Positions 10,177 through 20,882 of a stretch of 64,000 nt of DNA are shown here, one piece after another (the first letter of the stretch is position 1; each line of letters begins with the position of its first letter). The notes below the pieces were generated by a model. It was not told where the DNA came from and did not search any database. It saw only the letters and a list, made by a program, of their open reading frames with translations. The stretch spans positions 806,001 to 870,000 of the forward strand of contig CP089450.1 in the NCBI GenBank assembly GCA_026636295.1, written 5' to 3'. A program made the translations under genes and the position numbers. This DNA is from Medakamo hakoo. Lineage: Eukaryota; Chlorophyta; Trebouxiophyceae; Coccomyxaceae.

Positions 10177-11280
10177 CTACGCCATGCACCCGCCACCGCC
10201 GCCGCCCTGCAGCTCCCGCCCCGCCGCCCGGCCCAGAAACGCGGCGCCTTTGGTGCACCGCCCAGCCGCGCGCTTGAGGCTCGCCACCGCAGCCGCGCTC
10301 GCACCACCACTCCTGCCGCCAACCCGCCGCGCCAGGCCCAGCACCAGTCGCCCAAACCGGGGAGACGCGGCCAGGGTGGGTTGACGCGCCGCGCTGACCG
10401 CCGCGGCCTCACACACCGCCGCAAACAGTGGGGAGGCCGGGTGGAAGGCGGCCGTCGACGACGGGCGACCACCGCCGCCGCCACCGCCACTCAGCGCGTC
10501 GGCGGCCGCCGCGACGACGGCCACGCCCCGCTCGCCCCACGGGCGCGGCGATGAGGCAGTGACCGCGCTCGCAGCTGCTGCCAGCAGCGGTGGCAGGGCG
10601 GCGGCCAGGCCGAGAGGCGCGTCCTTGTCGCCGCCAGGGCCGCCCACAGCACGCCGCGCGAGGCGGCACAGGAACTCGGCGACGGGCGGCGCCGGGTCGA
10701 CGCCGCCGCCGTCTGCGCCCCGGAGGAGAGCAGGGATCAGCACGGCCTCTGCCAGCTCGGCGCCGTGCCCAGCTGCCGCCGCGGCCTCAGCCGCCACCGC
10801 CAGCGCGGCGGGCGCGGGCCCGGCCAACCCGGCCACACGCGCGCCCAGGCCCACGCCCAGCACGGCGGCCGCCGCCGCCACGCCCGCGCCCTCGCCCGCC
10901 GCGTGCTGGGCCAGCCACAAGACGGCCGCGTCTGATGGCTGGGACGGTTGGTCCGGCGATGCGCTGATGGCGGCGGCTTGCAGGCCAGCGACCAGAGCCG
11001 GTGCCAGCTGCGCGCATTCAGGCGGCTCGCCGCCGGCCAACAAATGCAGCAGGAGACTCGCGCCCTGAGCACGGTGTTCGCGCTCATCGTCCGTCATGGG
11101 CGTCGGGTCGGCGGGCGTGGTTGCCGTCGTCCTGTCGCCTCCATCCGCGCGCAGCTGTCGCAGCGCGCGGCGGTGCAGGTCGGCAGACGCGGCCGCCTCG
11201 GCCGCCCAGCCCAGAGAAGATGACGCCGCGACAGCGTCTTCGCCCGCTTCCTGGCCACCGGCCTGCACCACTGTCGCCAT
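10177..11280 (-). CDS. Unidentified Ala-rich helical-repeat protein
   Basis: Single exon of 367 aa from the ATG at 11280. An in-frame ATG at 11424 would add 48 residues. The sequence is almost wholly helical, with repeated blocks such as LLLHLLAGGEPPECAQLAPALVAG and PASPLFAAVCEAAAVSA, like ARM or HEAT folds. The C-terminus (FGRLVLGLARRVGG to SLKRAAGRCTKGAAFLGRAA) has a more basic, family-like look and may be the conserved part. I do not recognise the family. The gene lies behind GLYK in the same direction with 290 bp between them. Confidence 0.6.
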   Translation of the reverse strand: MATVVQAGGQEAGEDAVAASSSLGWAAEAAASADLHRRALRQLRADGGDRTTATTPADPTPMTDDEREHRAQGASLLLHLLAGGEPPECAQLAPALVAGLQAAAISASPDQPSQPSDAAVLWLAQHAAGEGAGVAAAAAVLGVGLGARVAGLAGPAPAALAVAAEAAAAAGHGAELAEAVLIPALLRGADGGGVDPAPPVAEFLCRLARRAVGGPGGDKDAPLGLAAALPPLLAAAASAVTASSPRPWGERGVAVVAAAADALSGGGGGGGRPSSTAAFHPASPLFAAVCEAAAVSAARQPTLAASPRFGRLVLGLARRVGGRSGGASAAAVASLKRAAGRCTKGAAFLGRAAGRELQGGGGGGCMA

Positions 11281-11570
11281 ACTGGCCCAGGGCAGGGCCG
11301 GGCAACCGGCCAGCCACGGTGGCGGCGGCGGGAAGGATGGAGCGCATTCGTTTTCTTCGCGGCGCGGTGGACGCGCCGCGGCCGGCGTCACCGCGCTCCG
11401 GCCGGGCGTGGCGGCCGCCCACATGGAGGAGGTGTGCGGCTCGTGGGCCGGCCGCCCGATGCGACGCAAGCGACGAGGCGCGGCTGTGCTTGCTGTCTCC
11501 CACCACAAACTTATCTTCTCTGACACGGCGCGCGCGCGACACCGAAAGCTCTCTCTCTCCCACAACCTCT

Positions 11571-13017
11571 TCACGCACACGTCGGCGCGGCCGGCTGCTC
11601 GTCCGCCAGGCTCCGGTCCGACCGCACGCCCACCACCAACACCCGCCCGCTCACCGCCGTCGTCGGCCCCTTTTCCACTAACCCCGGACCATACGCGGCG
11701 TACGCCGGCATGTAGCGGTCGCAAAAGTCGGCGACGGCGGCCGGGCTCATGCCGCCGCGCCCGGCCGCCCGCAGGGCTTCCTCCGCCTCCGCCCGCCACG
11801 CGTACACGCACTGGGCCGAGGGCGCCGCGATGACCAGCCAGGCGTTGACGGCGGCATCCCAGGCGGCCTCGTACGCGGCCAGCGCGGCGTCGACGGCGGG
11901 CAGGTGCGGCGAGGCGGCCGCCGCCGCGGCGCGCCCGACCGGCTTGAACCCCAACATCCAGCCTTCCAGCAGCACCACGTCCAGCGGGCCGGTGACGACG
12001 GGCCAGGCGTCGGGCGGCGCCCGGTCGCCCAAGCCTCCGTGCGCGGCCTTGTCGTAGCGCGGGAGGGGGACGGCGTCACCCGGGCCGGCCGCGGCCAGGG
12101 CCGCGAGCGTCGACCGCCCAAGCTCCAGGTCGTGGGAGCCCGCGTTGCCGCGCAGTTCCAGGAGCGGGTTGCCCGGGTTGGCCGCCGCCAGCGCGGCCTG
12201 GCCGTCCCGCGTCAAGTAAAAGTCGTCGATGGACACGGTCGCGGCGGCCAGCCCGGTCGACGCCGCCAGGGCTTCCAGCTCCGCGACCAGCGTCGTCTTG
12301 CCGCACCCTTGCGGCGCGTTGATGCCGAGGACCAGCGGCGTGGTGGCGCCGCCGGCCTTGTGGTCGTCCACCTGGGCCTTGACCCAGAAGAAGATGGGCA
12401 AGTAATACCGGTAGATGCGGGAGGCGGCGGCGGGAGGCAGGGCGGCGGGTGGGGCGGGGAGGTCGGCGCTCTTGGACAACCCCAGGCGCGCCGCCAGCAG
12501 GGCGCCCAGGCGCGCCCATTCAGGGGCGGACGATGCGACAGACGCCTTGTCCAGGCCGCAGGCCGCCAGGATGGGCGAGGTGGCGATGTAGTCTGCATGG
12601 GTGGGTGTCGAGCGGGGGGCGGCGAGAACACAGGGAGGGGGAGAGGGCGTGTTGGAGAATGAGAAAACAGGGTGTGGTAGGGAGCGCGCGAATGCCCCTG
12701 CGCCTTATTTCCTCTGCCGCAGCTCCCCAATCCGACTCACCGACAAGCGCCGCGTCGTCCAGGGCCGACGGCGCAGCCGCCGCCGCCGCTGGGACAGCGG
12801 CCGGCACCAGGACAGGCGGCGTGGGCGGCCGGCGCAGGGACGGGTGCGAGGCCGCGCGGCGCAAGCCGTGCGTGCCGCCGCGGATGGAGCCTGTCGCCGG
12901 CGTGGCGGTGCCGCTGGACGGCCCAGACCGAGGGGTGGGAGTGGCTGGGCGGGTGGGGCGCCCAGCACCCTCGCCGGCCAGGCGGCGGGCGACGGCTTGG
13001 AGCAGGGCGGACGGCAT
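11571..13017 (-). CDS. GLYK: D-glycerate 3-kinase, probably plastid
   Basis: Two exons, complement of 12741-13017 and 11571-12592, give 432 aa. The joined codon is g|ac (Asp) and the intron is 148 nt. The enzyme phosphorylates D-glycerate to 3-phosphoglycerate, the last step of photorespiration. The P-loop is GINAPQGCGKTTL, followed by TVSIDDFYLT and NPLLELRGNAGSHDLELG, which are signature stretches of this kinase family. PLPRYDKAAHGGLGDRAP and LLEGWMLGFKPVG follow. About 80 N-terminal residues are rich in Arg, Ala, Ser and Pro and fit a plastid transit peptide. Length matches plant GLYK. The ATG follows a short A tract. Only 127 bp separate it from the divergent CD2BP2-like gene. Confidence 0.95.
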
Positions 13018-13144
13018 TTTTCCTTCAGGGGGGCGAGTCTCCCACGAAGAAAAAAAAACACGAGTGCACCGCTGCATGCGCCGAGCCACTCTTGCTTTCC
13101 GGGCCGAGGCCGGAGGGCGCCCGCCCTGCCCTGTCCTTGTCCTA

Positions 13145-14305
13145 ATGCGGCCGCCCGAGGACGTATCCATGTCAGATGACCAGCCAGCCTGCCCGGCGCC
13201 TCCGCCGGCGGGCCTGACGGGCGCGGAGGCCGCGGCTGCGCGCGCGGCCGCGCGGCGCGCGGGCGCGGACCTCGACGGCGCGCACGACCTCGCCGACGCG
13301 GAACAGCCCGGCCCCAGCGCGGCCGACCACGACGCCCACGCCGCGTCCGGCGGCGCGCAGGCTGCACCTCTAGAGCCCTTCAACATGGAAGCGGAACGCG
13401 CATCCGGCTGGTTTGCCTGGGCGACAGGCGGCGGTGGCGGCGGCCTGCCCCCCAGGCAGCGGGGGCGGCCACCGCGGGTGGCCGACGCGTGGGCGGACGC
13501 GCTGCCCCGCGCCGGCCCGACCGACATGCTATCGGATGACGACGGGGATGATGATGAAGAAGGCACGGACGACGAGCACGGCGGCGGCAGCAGCGACGAC
13601 GACGGCGGCGGCGGCGGCGGCGTGCATGCTCCACACCTGCCGGGTGGTGACATCTCGGCCGAGCGCGCGGCCTTACGCCTGCGCCTCGCCCGGCTCTTGC
13701 GGCCGGGCGAGACGGCGGTCGTGGCGCTGAGGCGCCTGGCGGGGACGGACGCGGTCGTCAAGCCGGCTGTGTCCTCGGCGCCCGCGCCCGCGACGACGCC
13801 GACCTCGGCACTGGCCCGCCGCCCGCCATCCGCCCAGGCCGCGTTTGCGGAGGTCACGACCTTGTCCGCGGCCCTCATGGAAGCCGGAGATTTTGACGCG
13901 CCGACTGTGTTGACGCGGGAAGCAATTCTGGGCACGGCGGCGGCGGTGGGTGCGTCGCCCGCCCGGCCCGCGTCGGGCGCGCCGCCGCCGCCCCGGCCAC
14001 CCCTCGCCCCGTGCGACCTCCCGCCGTCATCCCTGCCCGCCCCCCAACGCCCGCCGTCCCTGCCCTTCCCACCCGGCCTGGAAGGCACCGACTTCCGGCC
14101 CTGCCCCCCGCCGTCCAGCCTGCCGGCCAGCATCGTCGTCGTCGGTAAAGGCAGTGAGGAGCCCTTTTGGTACAGTACGACCCGCGGCGTCTGGTTCCAC
14201 CCGGCGTCCGGCGCCCTGGGCGACGCGGGCACGGGCGCGTGGGTCAGCGGCGGGGTGTCGGCGCAGGAGGCGGTCGGGTACGGGCGGTCAGAGTGTAAGG
14301 AGTGA
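13145..14305 (+). CDS. CD2BP2: CD2BP2/Lin1-like U5 snRNP protein with atypical C-terminus
   Basis: Single exon of 386 aa. In CD2BP2, Lin1 and Snu40 the protein is a U5 snRNP assembly factor. The matching stretches are EPFNMEAERASGWFAW (family: PFNLxxExxxGxF), the VADAWADAL stretch (family: DxWLD), an acidic DDD/EEG tract and RLLRPGETAVVALRRLAG (family: LLQPGETVxxALRRLG). The family normally ends in a GYF domain. Here the end is PFWYSTTRGVWFHPASGAL and no GPF or GYF core is visible. The ATG at 13145 is the first in frame and a second at 13169 is possible. A 9-A tract lies at 13050-13058 in the shared promoter with GLYK. It converges with the Fe-S carrier gene. Confidence 0.78.
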   Translation: MRPPEDVSMSDDQPACPAPPPAGLTGAEAAAARAAARRAGADLDGAHDLADAEQPGPSAADHDAHAASGGAQAAPLEPFNMEAERASGWFAWATGGGGGGLPPRQRGRPPRVADAWADALPRAGPTDMLSDDDGDDDEEGTDDEHGGGSSDDDGGGGGGVHAPHLPGGDISAERAALRLRLARLLRPGETAVVALRRLAGTDAVVKPAVSSAPAPATTPTSALARRPPSAQAAFAEVTTLSAALMEAGDFDAPTVLTREAILGTAAAVGASPARPASGAPPPPRPPLAPCDLPPSSLPAPQRPPSLPFPPGLEGTDFRPCPPPSSLPASIVVVGKGSEEPFWYSTTRGVWFHPASGALGDAGTGAWVSGGVSAQEAVGYGRSECKE

Positions 14306-14458
14306 AAACACACGCACAACAGGCTAGCGACACCGCACCCCATCCACCCCCCGCGTACCCCCCACCCCCACCCTCTCTTGCCTCCTCCGCGCCCGCCCGG
14401 CCCTGCTCTAAACCACACGCCCACACCCACACACACGCACGCACGCACGCGCAACACC

Positions 14459-15206
14459 TCACACATTGAAGCTCTTGCCGCAGCCGCACTCGCCTGTGGT
14501 GGGTGGATGAGATGGGAGGAGGAGGGGGAGTGTGTGTGCGGTGTGACGCGGCAGGTGGACAGCGGCTCGTTCCCTCGCACCTCGGGCGGCGCGCGCCCCG
14601 GACACCAAGCACGGCCGACCGCGCGCGTGCGCCCCCACCCTCACCTTCCGCGTTCGGGTTCTTGAAGCCGAAGCCGCCGCCGATCAGCTCCGACGAGTAC
14701 GACAGCTGCATGCCGAACAGGTAAAGCAGGGCCTTGGAGTCGCACACGACGGCGACGGGCGGGTCGCCGCCCAGGTCGATGCGCGCGTCGTCGGGCGTGG
14801 ACGAGTCGGCGGGGACAAAGTCGAGGGTGTAGCTCAGGCCGTTGCACCCGCCCGCCTTGACGCCCACCCGCAGGATGAGCGGGCCCGACCCGGCCGCGAG
14901 CTTGTCGGCGAGCATGGCGCACAGGCGGGCGTGCGCTTCGGGCGTGACGGTGATGGCCGGGGCCAGGGGGGCCGCGGCCGTGGCCGCGCCGCCCGTGGTG
15001 GAAGACCGGGCGGGCGCCAGGGCCGGGCGGCGGGAAGCGCCGTATTGGGTGATGGCAGCACGGGCGGGGTTGGCGGACGCGCCCGCACCGCCCCGCGCCG
15101 CGTTCGCACGCGCCACACGACGCGCCAGGCCACGCGGCGTCGCCGGCGCAGCGCTGCGGACGCCAGCGGCGCGGGGTGGCGAGGGCGCGGCTGAGGGGAG
15201 GGCCAT
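14459..15206 (-). CDS. ISCA: A-type iron-sulfur cluster carrier (ISCA/SufA)
   Basis: Two exons, complement of 14645-15206 and 14459-14493, give 198 aa. Exon 2 encodes only the last 11 residues. The protein delivers Fe-S clusters to target enzymes. All three family cysteines are present: Cys in GGCNGLSY and the pair in ECGCGKSF. The second two are supplied by the tiny last exon, which fixes the splice. The core starts at ITVTPEAHARLCAMLADK. About 95 N-terminal residues rich in Arg, Ala and Ser look like an organelle transit peptide, so the site is plastid or mitochondrion; I cannot decide between them. It is divergent from the HEAT gene, 179 bp apart. Confidence 0.93.
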
Positions 15207-15385
15207 GGCTGTGTGCCGTGCGCGAACCACCGACGATGAAAAAAGGAATGGGGGCCGGCGAGCGGCGGGCGCGGCTGCAGCGCTGCACTCTCTCGACGCG
15301 GGAAGGGCGCGGTCGAGCCGCAGGAGGAGGGGGAGAAAGAAAAACACACGCGCCGCGTGTCTCTCCCCACACACCTTCTGTGCGG

Positions 15386-17756
15386 ATGAGCGTCCTGGAC
15401 CGGCCGACCGACCGCCGGCCAGGTTGTGAGGCGGCGGCCCCACGCCTGGTCGTCGTCCCAGCTCCAGCCGTTGCGGCCGTCGCCGGCAGCGCACCGCCGA
15501 CTCGCACGCTTCCGCTGGCCGCCCCACCCCGCCCGGCCTCACCAGCGGGCGGCGGTGGCGGCGGCAGTGGTGGCGGCGTCACACTGGCATCGGGCAGCCC
15601 ACCTGACGCGAGGTTCATCCTGCATTCGCCGGTCGAAGAGGTGCGAAATTGTGCCCGCGTGAAGATGAAGAGGGCGCCCTGCCCCCCCGGCCCGGCCGCC
15701 CCGACCCCGCCCGCCCGGCCGCCCTCGCAGTGCGCGCGCGCGCACACAACCCTCATCACGCACCCCCCGCACCCCATTCCCGCCACAGGCCGACGAGTCC
15801 GACGGCCTGGCCGGCCTCACAGGCCTAGACGCCTTAGCCGCCCACGCCCGCGCTCCTGGTCACCCCGCCCGCGCCGCGTACGCCGCCGGCATCGGACCGG
15901 CGGGCGCGGCGGTCGGCCCCACGCCCGCGGCCGTCGGCGCGCTCGTGCCCCTGCTGGCCGACCTCGCGTCGGGCGCGGACGCGGGCCTGCGCGCCGTCGC
16001 GGCCGAACAAGCCGGTGTGCTGGCAGCCGCCTGGGCTGGCGAAGACCCGGACACAGCGGGCGCGCTGCTGGCCGCGGCCCTGGGCGGCGGGGGCGACGAG
16101 GACGTCGGTGTCGCGGCGGCTGCGCGCGCGGGCGCGGCGACCGCGGCGGCCGCGCTGCCGCCCGCCACCGTCGTGGCCGCCGCCACGCCCCGCCTGGAAG
16201 CTTTGGCGTCCAGCTACGAACCGGACGCCCGTGTGGCTGGCATCGCGCTCGCGCTGACCCTGGCTCCGGCCGTCGCACAGTCGGGCGCAGGTGCGGCGGC
16301 GGCCTCGCTCCTCATCCAGTCCGCCGCGTCCGGCGCGGCCGACACCGCCTTTGCCGTGCGCCGCGCCGTGGCCGGTGGCCTGGCCGACGCAGCAGCCGGC
16401 GTCGCCGCGGGCGCGGGCCTCACCCCGCCCGCCCGCGCCGCCGCGCTCGCCGCCCTCGCCGCCCTGTGCGCCGACCGCGTGTGGGCCGTCCGCGCGGCCG
16501 CCGTCCGCTCCCTGCCCGTCGCGGCCGCGGCCGGGCTGGCGGGCGGCGAGGCCGCCGAGTCCGCCGCTGCGACGTTCTTCCCCCTCGTCCGGGCCGCCAT
16601 GGACGATCCCTCGCGCTGGGTGGCGGCGGCGGCGGCGGCCTGCCTGGGCGAACTGCTGGCCGCGGTCGCAGGGGTTGCCGGTGGCGGCCCCGCCGCCGGC
16701 CCGGGGGGCTCCCGGCCCGCCACGCCCGCGCCGTCGGCCGCGGCAGCCGGCCTGGCGGGGTGGTCCCCGCCCGCCGCGCCGCCGACGCCGGGCGCGTCCC
16801 GCCCGCCGTCGGCTGTGGCGGAGGCGGCGTGCCCTCCACCACCATTGCCGCTGGCCGTAGCCACCACGCCTCCACCCTCCCCGCTCCCTGCCGACCTGCT
16901 AGCCGCCTTTGCGGCCGTGCCAGCCAGCCGGGATGCGACGCCGGAGGGCGTGACGGCGGTGGGTGCGGCGCTGCCGGCTGTGGCGGCGGCGGCGGGGCCC
17001 GCCGGGTGGCCTGACCTGAGGCCGGCCGTCGCGTCGCTGCTGGCCCTGGCGGGCGGCGACGCGCCCTCTGCCGGCCCGTCCCCCGCCTCGTCCGTGGCGG
17101 GCGGGTCTTCTCATGGCGCCGCCGCGGCTGCGGAAGCGGCGGCGCTGGCGTCTGCCGCGCGCGAAGCGCTGGCGGGCGCGCTCGCGCCGACGGCGCGCGC
17201 GGTCGGGCCAGACGCCGCGGCGGCCGACCTCCTGCCCGCCGCGCTGGCCCTGCTGGCGGGCGCGGCGGCGGCGGGCGGTGCGGGCGGACCCCCTCCGCCC
17301 GCCGACCCGGCGTTGGAAGCCCTCCTGGGCGGGGTGGGGTCCCTGCTGGCCGCGCTGCCGGCGGGCGGCGGCGCGCGGACCCGCCTCGCGACCGCCGCGC
17401 TCGGCGCCCTGCCGCCCGGCACGCGGGCCTGGCGGGCGCGCGCCGCGTTTGCGGGCGCCATGCCGGCCGGGGCGGAAGCTTTGGTGGGCGCTGACCGCGC
17501 CACCCTGGACTCCCACTGGCTGCCCGCGGCGGCGGCGCTGTTGGGCGACCCGGCCGCGGCCGTGCGGTCGGCCGCCGCGGCCGCCGTGCCGGCCCTGTTG
17601 GCGACGGCCGGCCCGGCCTCGCCAGGCGGGCGCGCCCTGACTGCGGCTGTCGAGGCCTTGGCTGACGGGTCGGCGGGAGGCGGGTGGAAGGCGCGCCAGG
17701 CGGCGGGCGCGGCCCTGGCGGCCGTCCGTGCGGCGGGGGCGGCGGTGGTCGCGTGA
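15386..17756 (+). CDS. HEAT-repeat protein, possibly PP2A/PP4 scaffold-like
   Basis: Two exons (15386-15640, 15789-17756) give 740 aa. The gtgcga donor is inferred from frame and the acag acceptor at 15788 is clear. Exon 1 gives an Ala/Gly/Pro-rich head ending in ARFILHSPVEE. Exon 2 is a solenoid of HEAT-like helix pairs: VGALVPLLADLASGADAGLR, VVAAATPRLEALASSYEPD, DRVWAVRAAAVRSLPVA, FFPLVRAAMDDPSRWVAAAA and GDPAAAVRSAAAAAVPALL. The Asp-x-x-x-x-VR pattern at repeat turns resembles the A subunit of PP2A and PP4R1. A Pro-rich disordered segment breaks the solenoid at about nt 16690-16900. Function is inferred from fold only; importin or another scaffold is possible. Confidence 0.68.
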
Positions 17757-19031
17757 AACGTAAGTGTGTTAGAAGACAAAAAAAAGCGATGAAGAGAGCG
17801 AAAAGAACAAACGGGGCGACGGGGTCTAACACGCACACGGCGCGCATCTCTCCTCCCCCCTCCTCTTTGCTCTCTCGCACACACCCACACACATACACAC
17901 AGCGCTCTCTCTCTCTTGTTTGGTGCACGGCATGGAAAAAAAGCGGGAGGCCGGAAAACAGGCCAACTCGTTTTTCTCTTCTCGTGCTTTTTTTTGAGTC
18001 GGTCTTAGGGTGGAGTGGGCTCTGTCCTCGCACGCGCGCGCGCGTCGAGGCGCTGCTGTTCCAGTCACCGGTCGAGACGCGCAGGGGCGGGAGGGCACGG
18101 GCAGGTGGGGCGAACGCCCCCCACCCGTGCCCCACCCGCGCCCAACAGGCCCGCGCCGGCGGAGGACGCACAGCTCGAGCGGCGCGCCGCGCAAAGGAAC
18201 AGAACCGTTATTCGTTTTTCGGGTTCGGTGGGAGGCGCCGCGCCGCGGCGGCGGGCAGAGGGTGGGGCGGCGGCGGCGCACCAAATGAGATGGCACGCGG
18301 CGGCGGCGGCACCTTCAGGGCCCGCGGCGGCGGGCAGCAAGTTTTTTTTTGTAGCTTTGGTTGTGGTTTGGCGCACCAAGGCGTGCGGCCGCGAAAGTTT
18401 GGGGCGGCTCTTTTTTTTGGGGGGCGCGCGCGTTGCTTTCGCAAGCGCGCACACAGCATAAAGTTGGGGTTGGCCTAGCCGATGATAGGAAGGAATGGAA
18501 AGAAAAAAACCGGGGAGGCCGCAGACAGACTCTCCCGTCGCTTGTTTTTTGGTCGTGCCCGTGCCAGGTGACCCCATATAAAAAAGCGGGGCGGCGGAGG
18601 GGGACGGATGGGTCGGTTCTCCAGGGAAACGGACGGGGAGGTTGTTGGATCATTGGCCGTCTTCAGAAGTGTTGGCGGGGAGGGGCGGCGCGCGCGCGGC
18701 GGCGGGCCCTCTCTTTCACCGTTTTTTTTCTCCCCGCGGCGGCGGCCGGCAAAAAGGGATAAGAAAAAACAGACACACTCGCTCTCTTCGGGCACACACA
18801 GAATCAGAATCAGATCGGAGGGGGGGGGCACGCACAGCGTCATGGCGTGCACGCAGCAGCGGCATAATGAAAAAAAGCGGGGAACACAGTGCGGAGCGGG
18901 GGTTGTCGTTCAGAGGGGCGCAGATGAGGAAAAAGGAAAAGAAAAACAGGCGCTGGGGGGTGGGGGGACACTGCTTCTCTCTCAGGAAAGGTGAAGGGGG
19001 GACGGGCGCCGAAACGACGCCTCCTCCCCCC
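17757..19031. other. Gene-poor gap between convergent genes
   Basis: These 1,275 bp separate the ends of the HEAT and DDX6 genes and form the longest stretch without a supported gene. The content is 3' flanks with CA-rich and CT-rich runs (17825-17915), several poly-T and poly-A tracts and a Gly-codon-like GGC repeat zone (18235-18340). A good TATA motif (tataaaaaa, 18577-18585) lies on the plus strand, and an ORF from 18608 to 18994 lies behind it. Its composition (many Arg, Lys and Gly, no domain) does not convince me. I see no tRNA or spliceosomal snRNA. Confidence 0.5.
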
Positions 19032-20172
19032 TCACACGCAGTACAAGCTCTTTTCGATCGTCGCCGGAATGGGCTGGACCTCCGTGCCCAACTCCTGCTC
19101 GATGCGGTACAGGTTGAACCGGTCCTCGTACGTGACGAGGTTGATGGCGAGGCCGAGGTGGCCGAAGCGGCCCGACCGGCCGACGCGGTGCAAGTACGTC
19201 TCCGCGTTCTTGGGGAAGTCGAAGTTGATGACGACGTTGACGGCCTGGATGTCGATGCCGCGCGTGAACAGGTCGGAGGAGACCAGGTTGCGGCAGGCGC
19301 CGTTGCGGAAGTCGTGGAACACGCGGTTGCGGTGCGACTGCACCATTTTCGCGTGGATGTAGAAGCAGGAGTACCCCAGCTCCGTGATCTTCTTGGCCAG
19401 GAGTTCGACGCGGTTGACGGAGTTGCAGAAGATGATGGACTGTGTGTGGGTTGGGGGGGTGTTGGGGGTGTGTTGGGGGTGGAGAGACGGGCGTGAGGGA
19501 CGGGCGTGAGAGGGGGGCGGGGATTGGGAGCGGCGCGCGCGCGGCGGGGGGTCCACTCCCATCCCATCCCGTCCCCAACACCCACCCGCCCACCCTCACC
19601 TGGTTGATCTGCAGCTTGGCGAACAGCGTGTTCAGGCAGTGCACTTTTTGCCGTTCCTCCACAAAGGCGTAGTACTGGGTGACGCCCTTCAGCGTCAGCT
19701 CCTCCATCAGGTTGATGATGTACGGCTTGCGCAAGAACTTGTCCTTGAACGCCTTCACGGCGACGGGGAAGGTGGCGGAGTACAGCAGGATCTGGCGGTC
19801 CGGGTGCAGGTGGGCGATGAGCTGTTCGACGACGGGCTGGAATTCGGGGGACAGCAGCTTGTCGGCTTCGTCCATGACGAGCGTCTTGCAGGTGTTGAGG
19901 CGCGCGACGCCCTTGTCGGCCAGGTCAAGGATGCGGCCCGGCGTCGCGACGACGATGTGGACGGGCTGGTACAGGCGCATGATGTCGTCGCGCAGCGAGG
20001 TGCCGCCCGTGGTGACCATGACCTGGACGTCCAGGTGCTTGCCCAGCGTTTTGGCGACCTGTTGTTTTGGATGGGCGGGCGGGGTGGATGAATGGAGAGC
20101 GTGCGCGCGGGGGTGGGACGGGGCGGGAGGCGCGCGGCCCGCCGCGTCCCCGCCCGCCGCCCGCTCCTCCCC

Positions 20173-20227
<55 letters not shown>

Positions 20228-20882
20228 GGGACGTCTGCAGGGCCAGCTCGCGCGTGGGCACGAGGATGAGCGCCTGGATCTCGTTCTTGGACGGGTCGAC
20301 GCGCTCCAGGACGGGGATCGTGAACGCGGCCGTCTTGCCCGTCCCGTTTTTGGCGCGCGCGAGGATGTCGCGCCCCGTCAGGGCGATGGGGATGGACTCC
20401 TCCTGGATGGGGGACGGCTTGTCGAAGCCGTGCTCGTAGATGCCCATGAGGAGCTCGCGCTTGAGGAAGTAGTCCTCGAATTCATTGCCCTTGGTGCGGG
20501 TGACGTCCTGTGAAACGAGTGTGGGATGGGGTGGGTGGAGGGAGGGAGGGGGGGTGAGCAAAGAGATCGCGGAGCTGGCGCTTTTCTGCGTTTTGGGGCG
20601 GACGCGCACTGGTCAACCCCGCCTCGGCGCGCGCCGCCACCCCACGGCTGGGGACGGCGAGGCTCGGCCTTGGGCTGGGCAGGGCGTGGCCCAGGCGTGG
20701 ACGCGGGGCGGAGGCCGCGGCGCGCCAGTGCCTCAACCCTGCGCCGCAGCGTGCGTGCTCGCATTCTCCTGTCGCCCCCTCGCACAAAAACGCACCTCCG
20801 TCTGGATGCGGGTGTCCTTGGGCGGCAGCTTGAGCTGTTTCTTCCAGTCCTCGCCGCCGGCGGGCGGGGCGGCAGTGGCCAT
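19032..20882 (-). CDS. DDX6: DEAD-box translational repressor helicase DDX6/Dhh1
   Basis: Four exons, complement of 20796-20882, 20226-20507, 19600-20058 and 19032-19439, give 411 aa. Every exon is a multiple of three, so all three introns are phase 0. The protein drives mRNA decapping and storage in P-bodies. It opens with [18 protein letters not shown] and then [19 protein letters not shown], both diagnostic of Dhh1/DDX6. Further motifs are [60 protein letters not shown] and [15 protein letters not shown]. It ends [13 protein letters not shown], close to the family end. Intron 2 starts with a (GT)26 tract. It is the most evenly intron-split gene here. It is divergent from TatC. Confidence 0.96.
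20174..20225 (+). repeat. (AC)26 microsatellite at a splice donor
   Basis: The tract is 52 nt of perfect AC. Read on the minus strand it is (GT)26 that starts at the first base of DDX6 intron 2, so the GT of the donor is itself part of the repeat. Confidence 0.95.

Noticed and set aside
18608-18994. 128-codon ORF behind a TATA motif
   Set aside because: It has no domain, signal or similarity that I recognise and an Arg/Lys/Gly composition typical of chance frames; kept only as a finding.
20174-20225. CRISPR-like or telomere-like repeat
   Set aside because: It is a simple (AC)n microsatellite with no spacers and no telomere unit.
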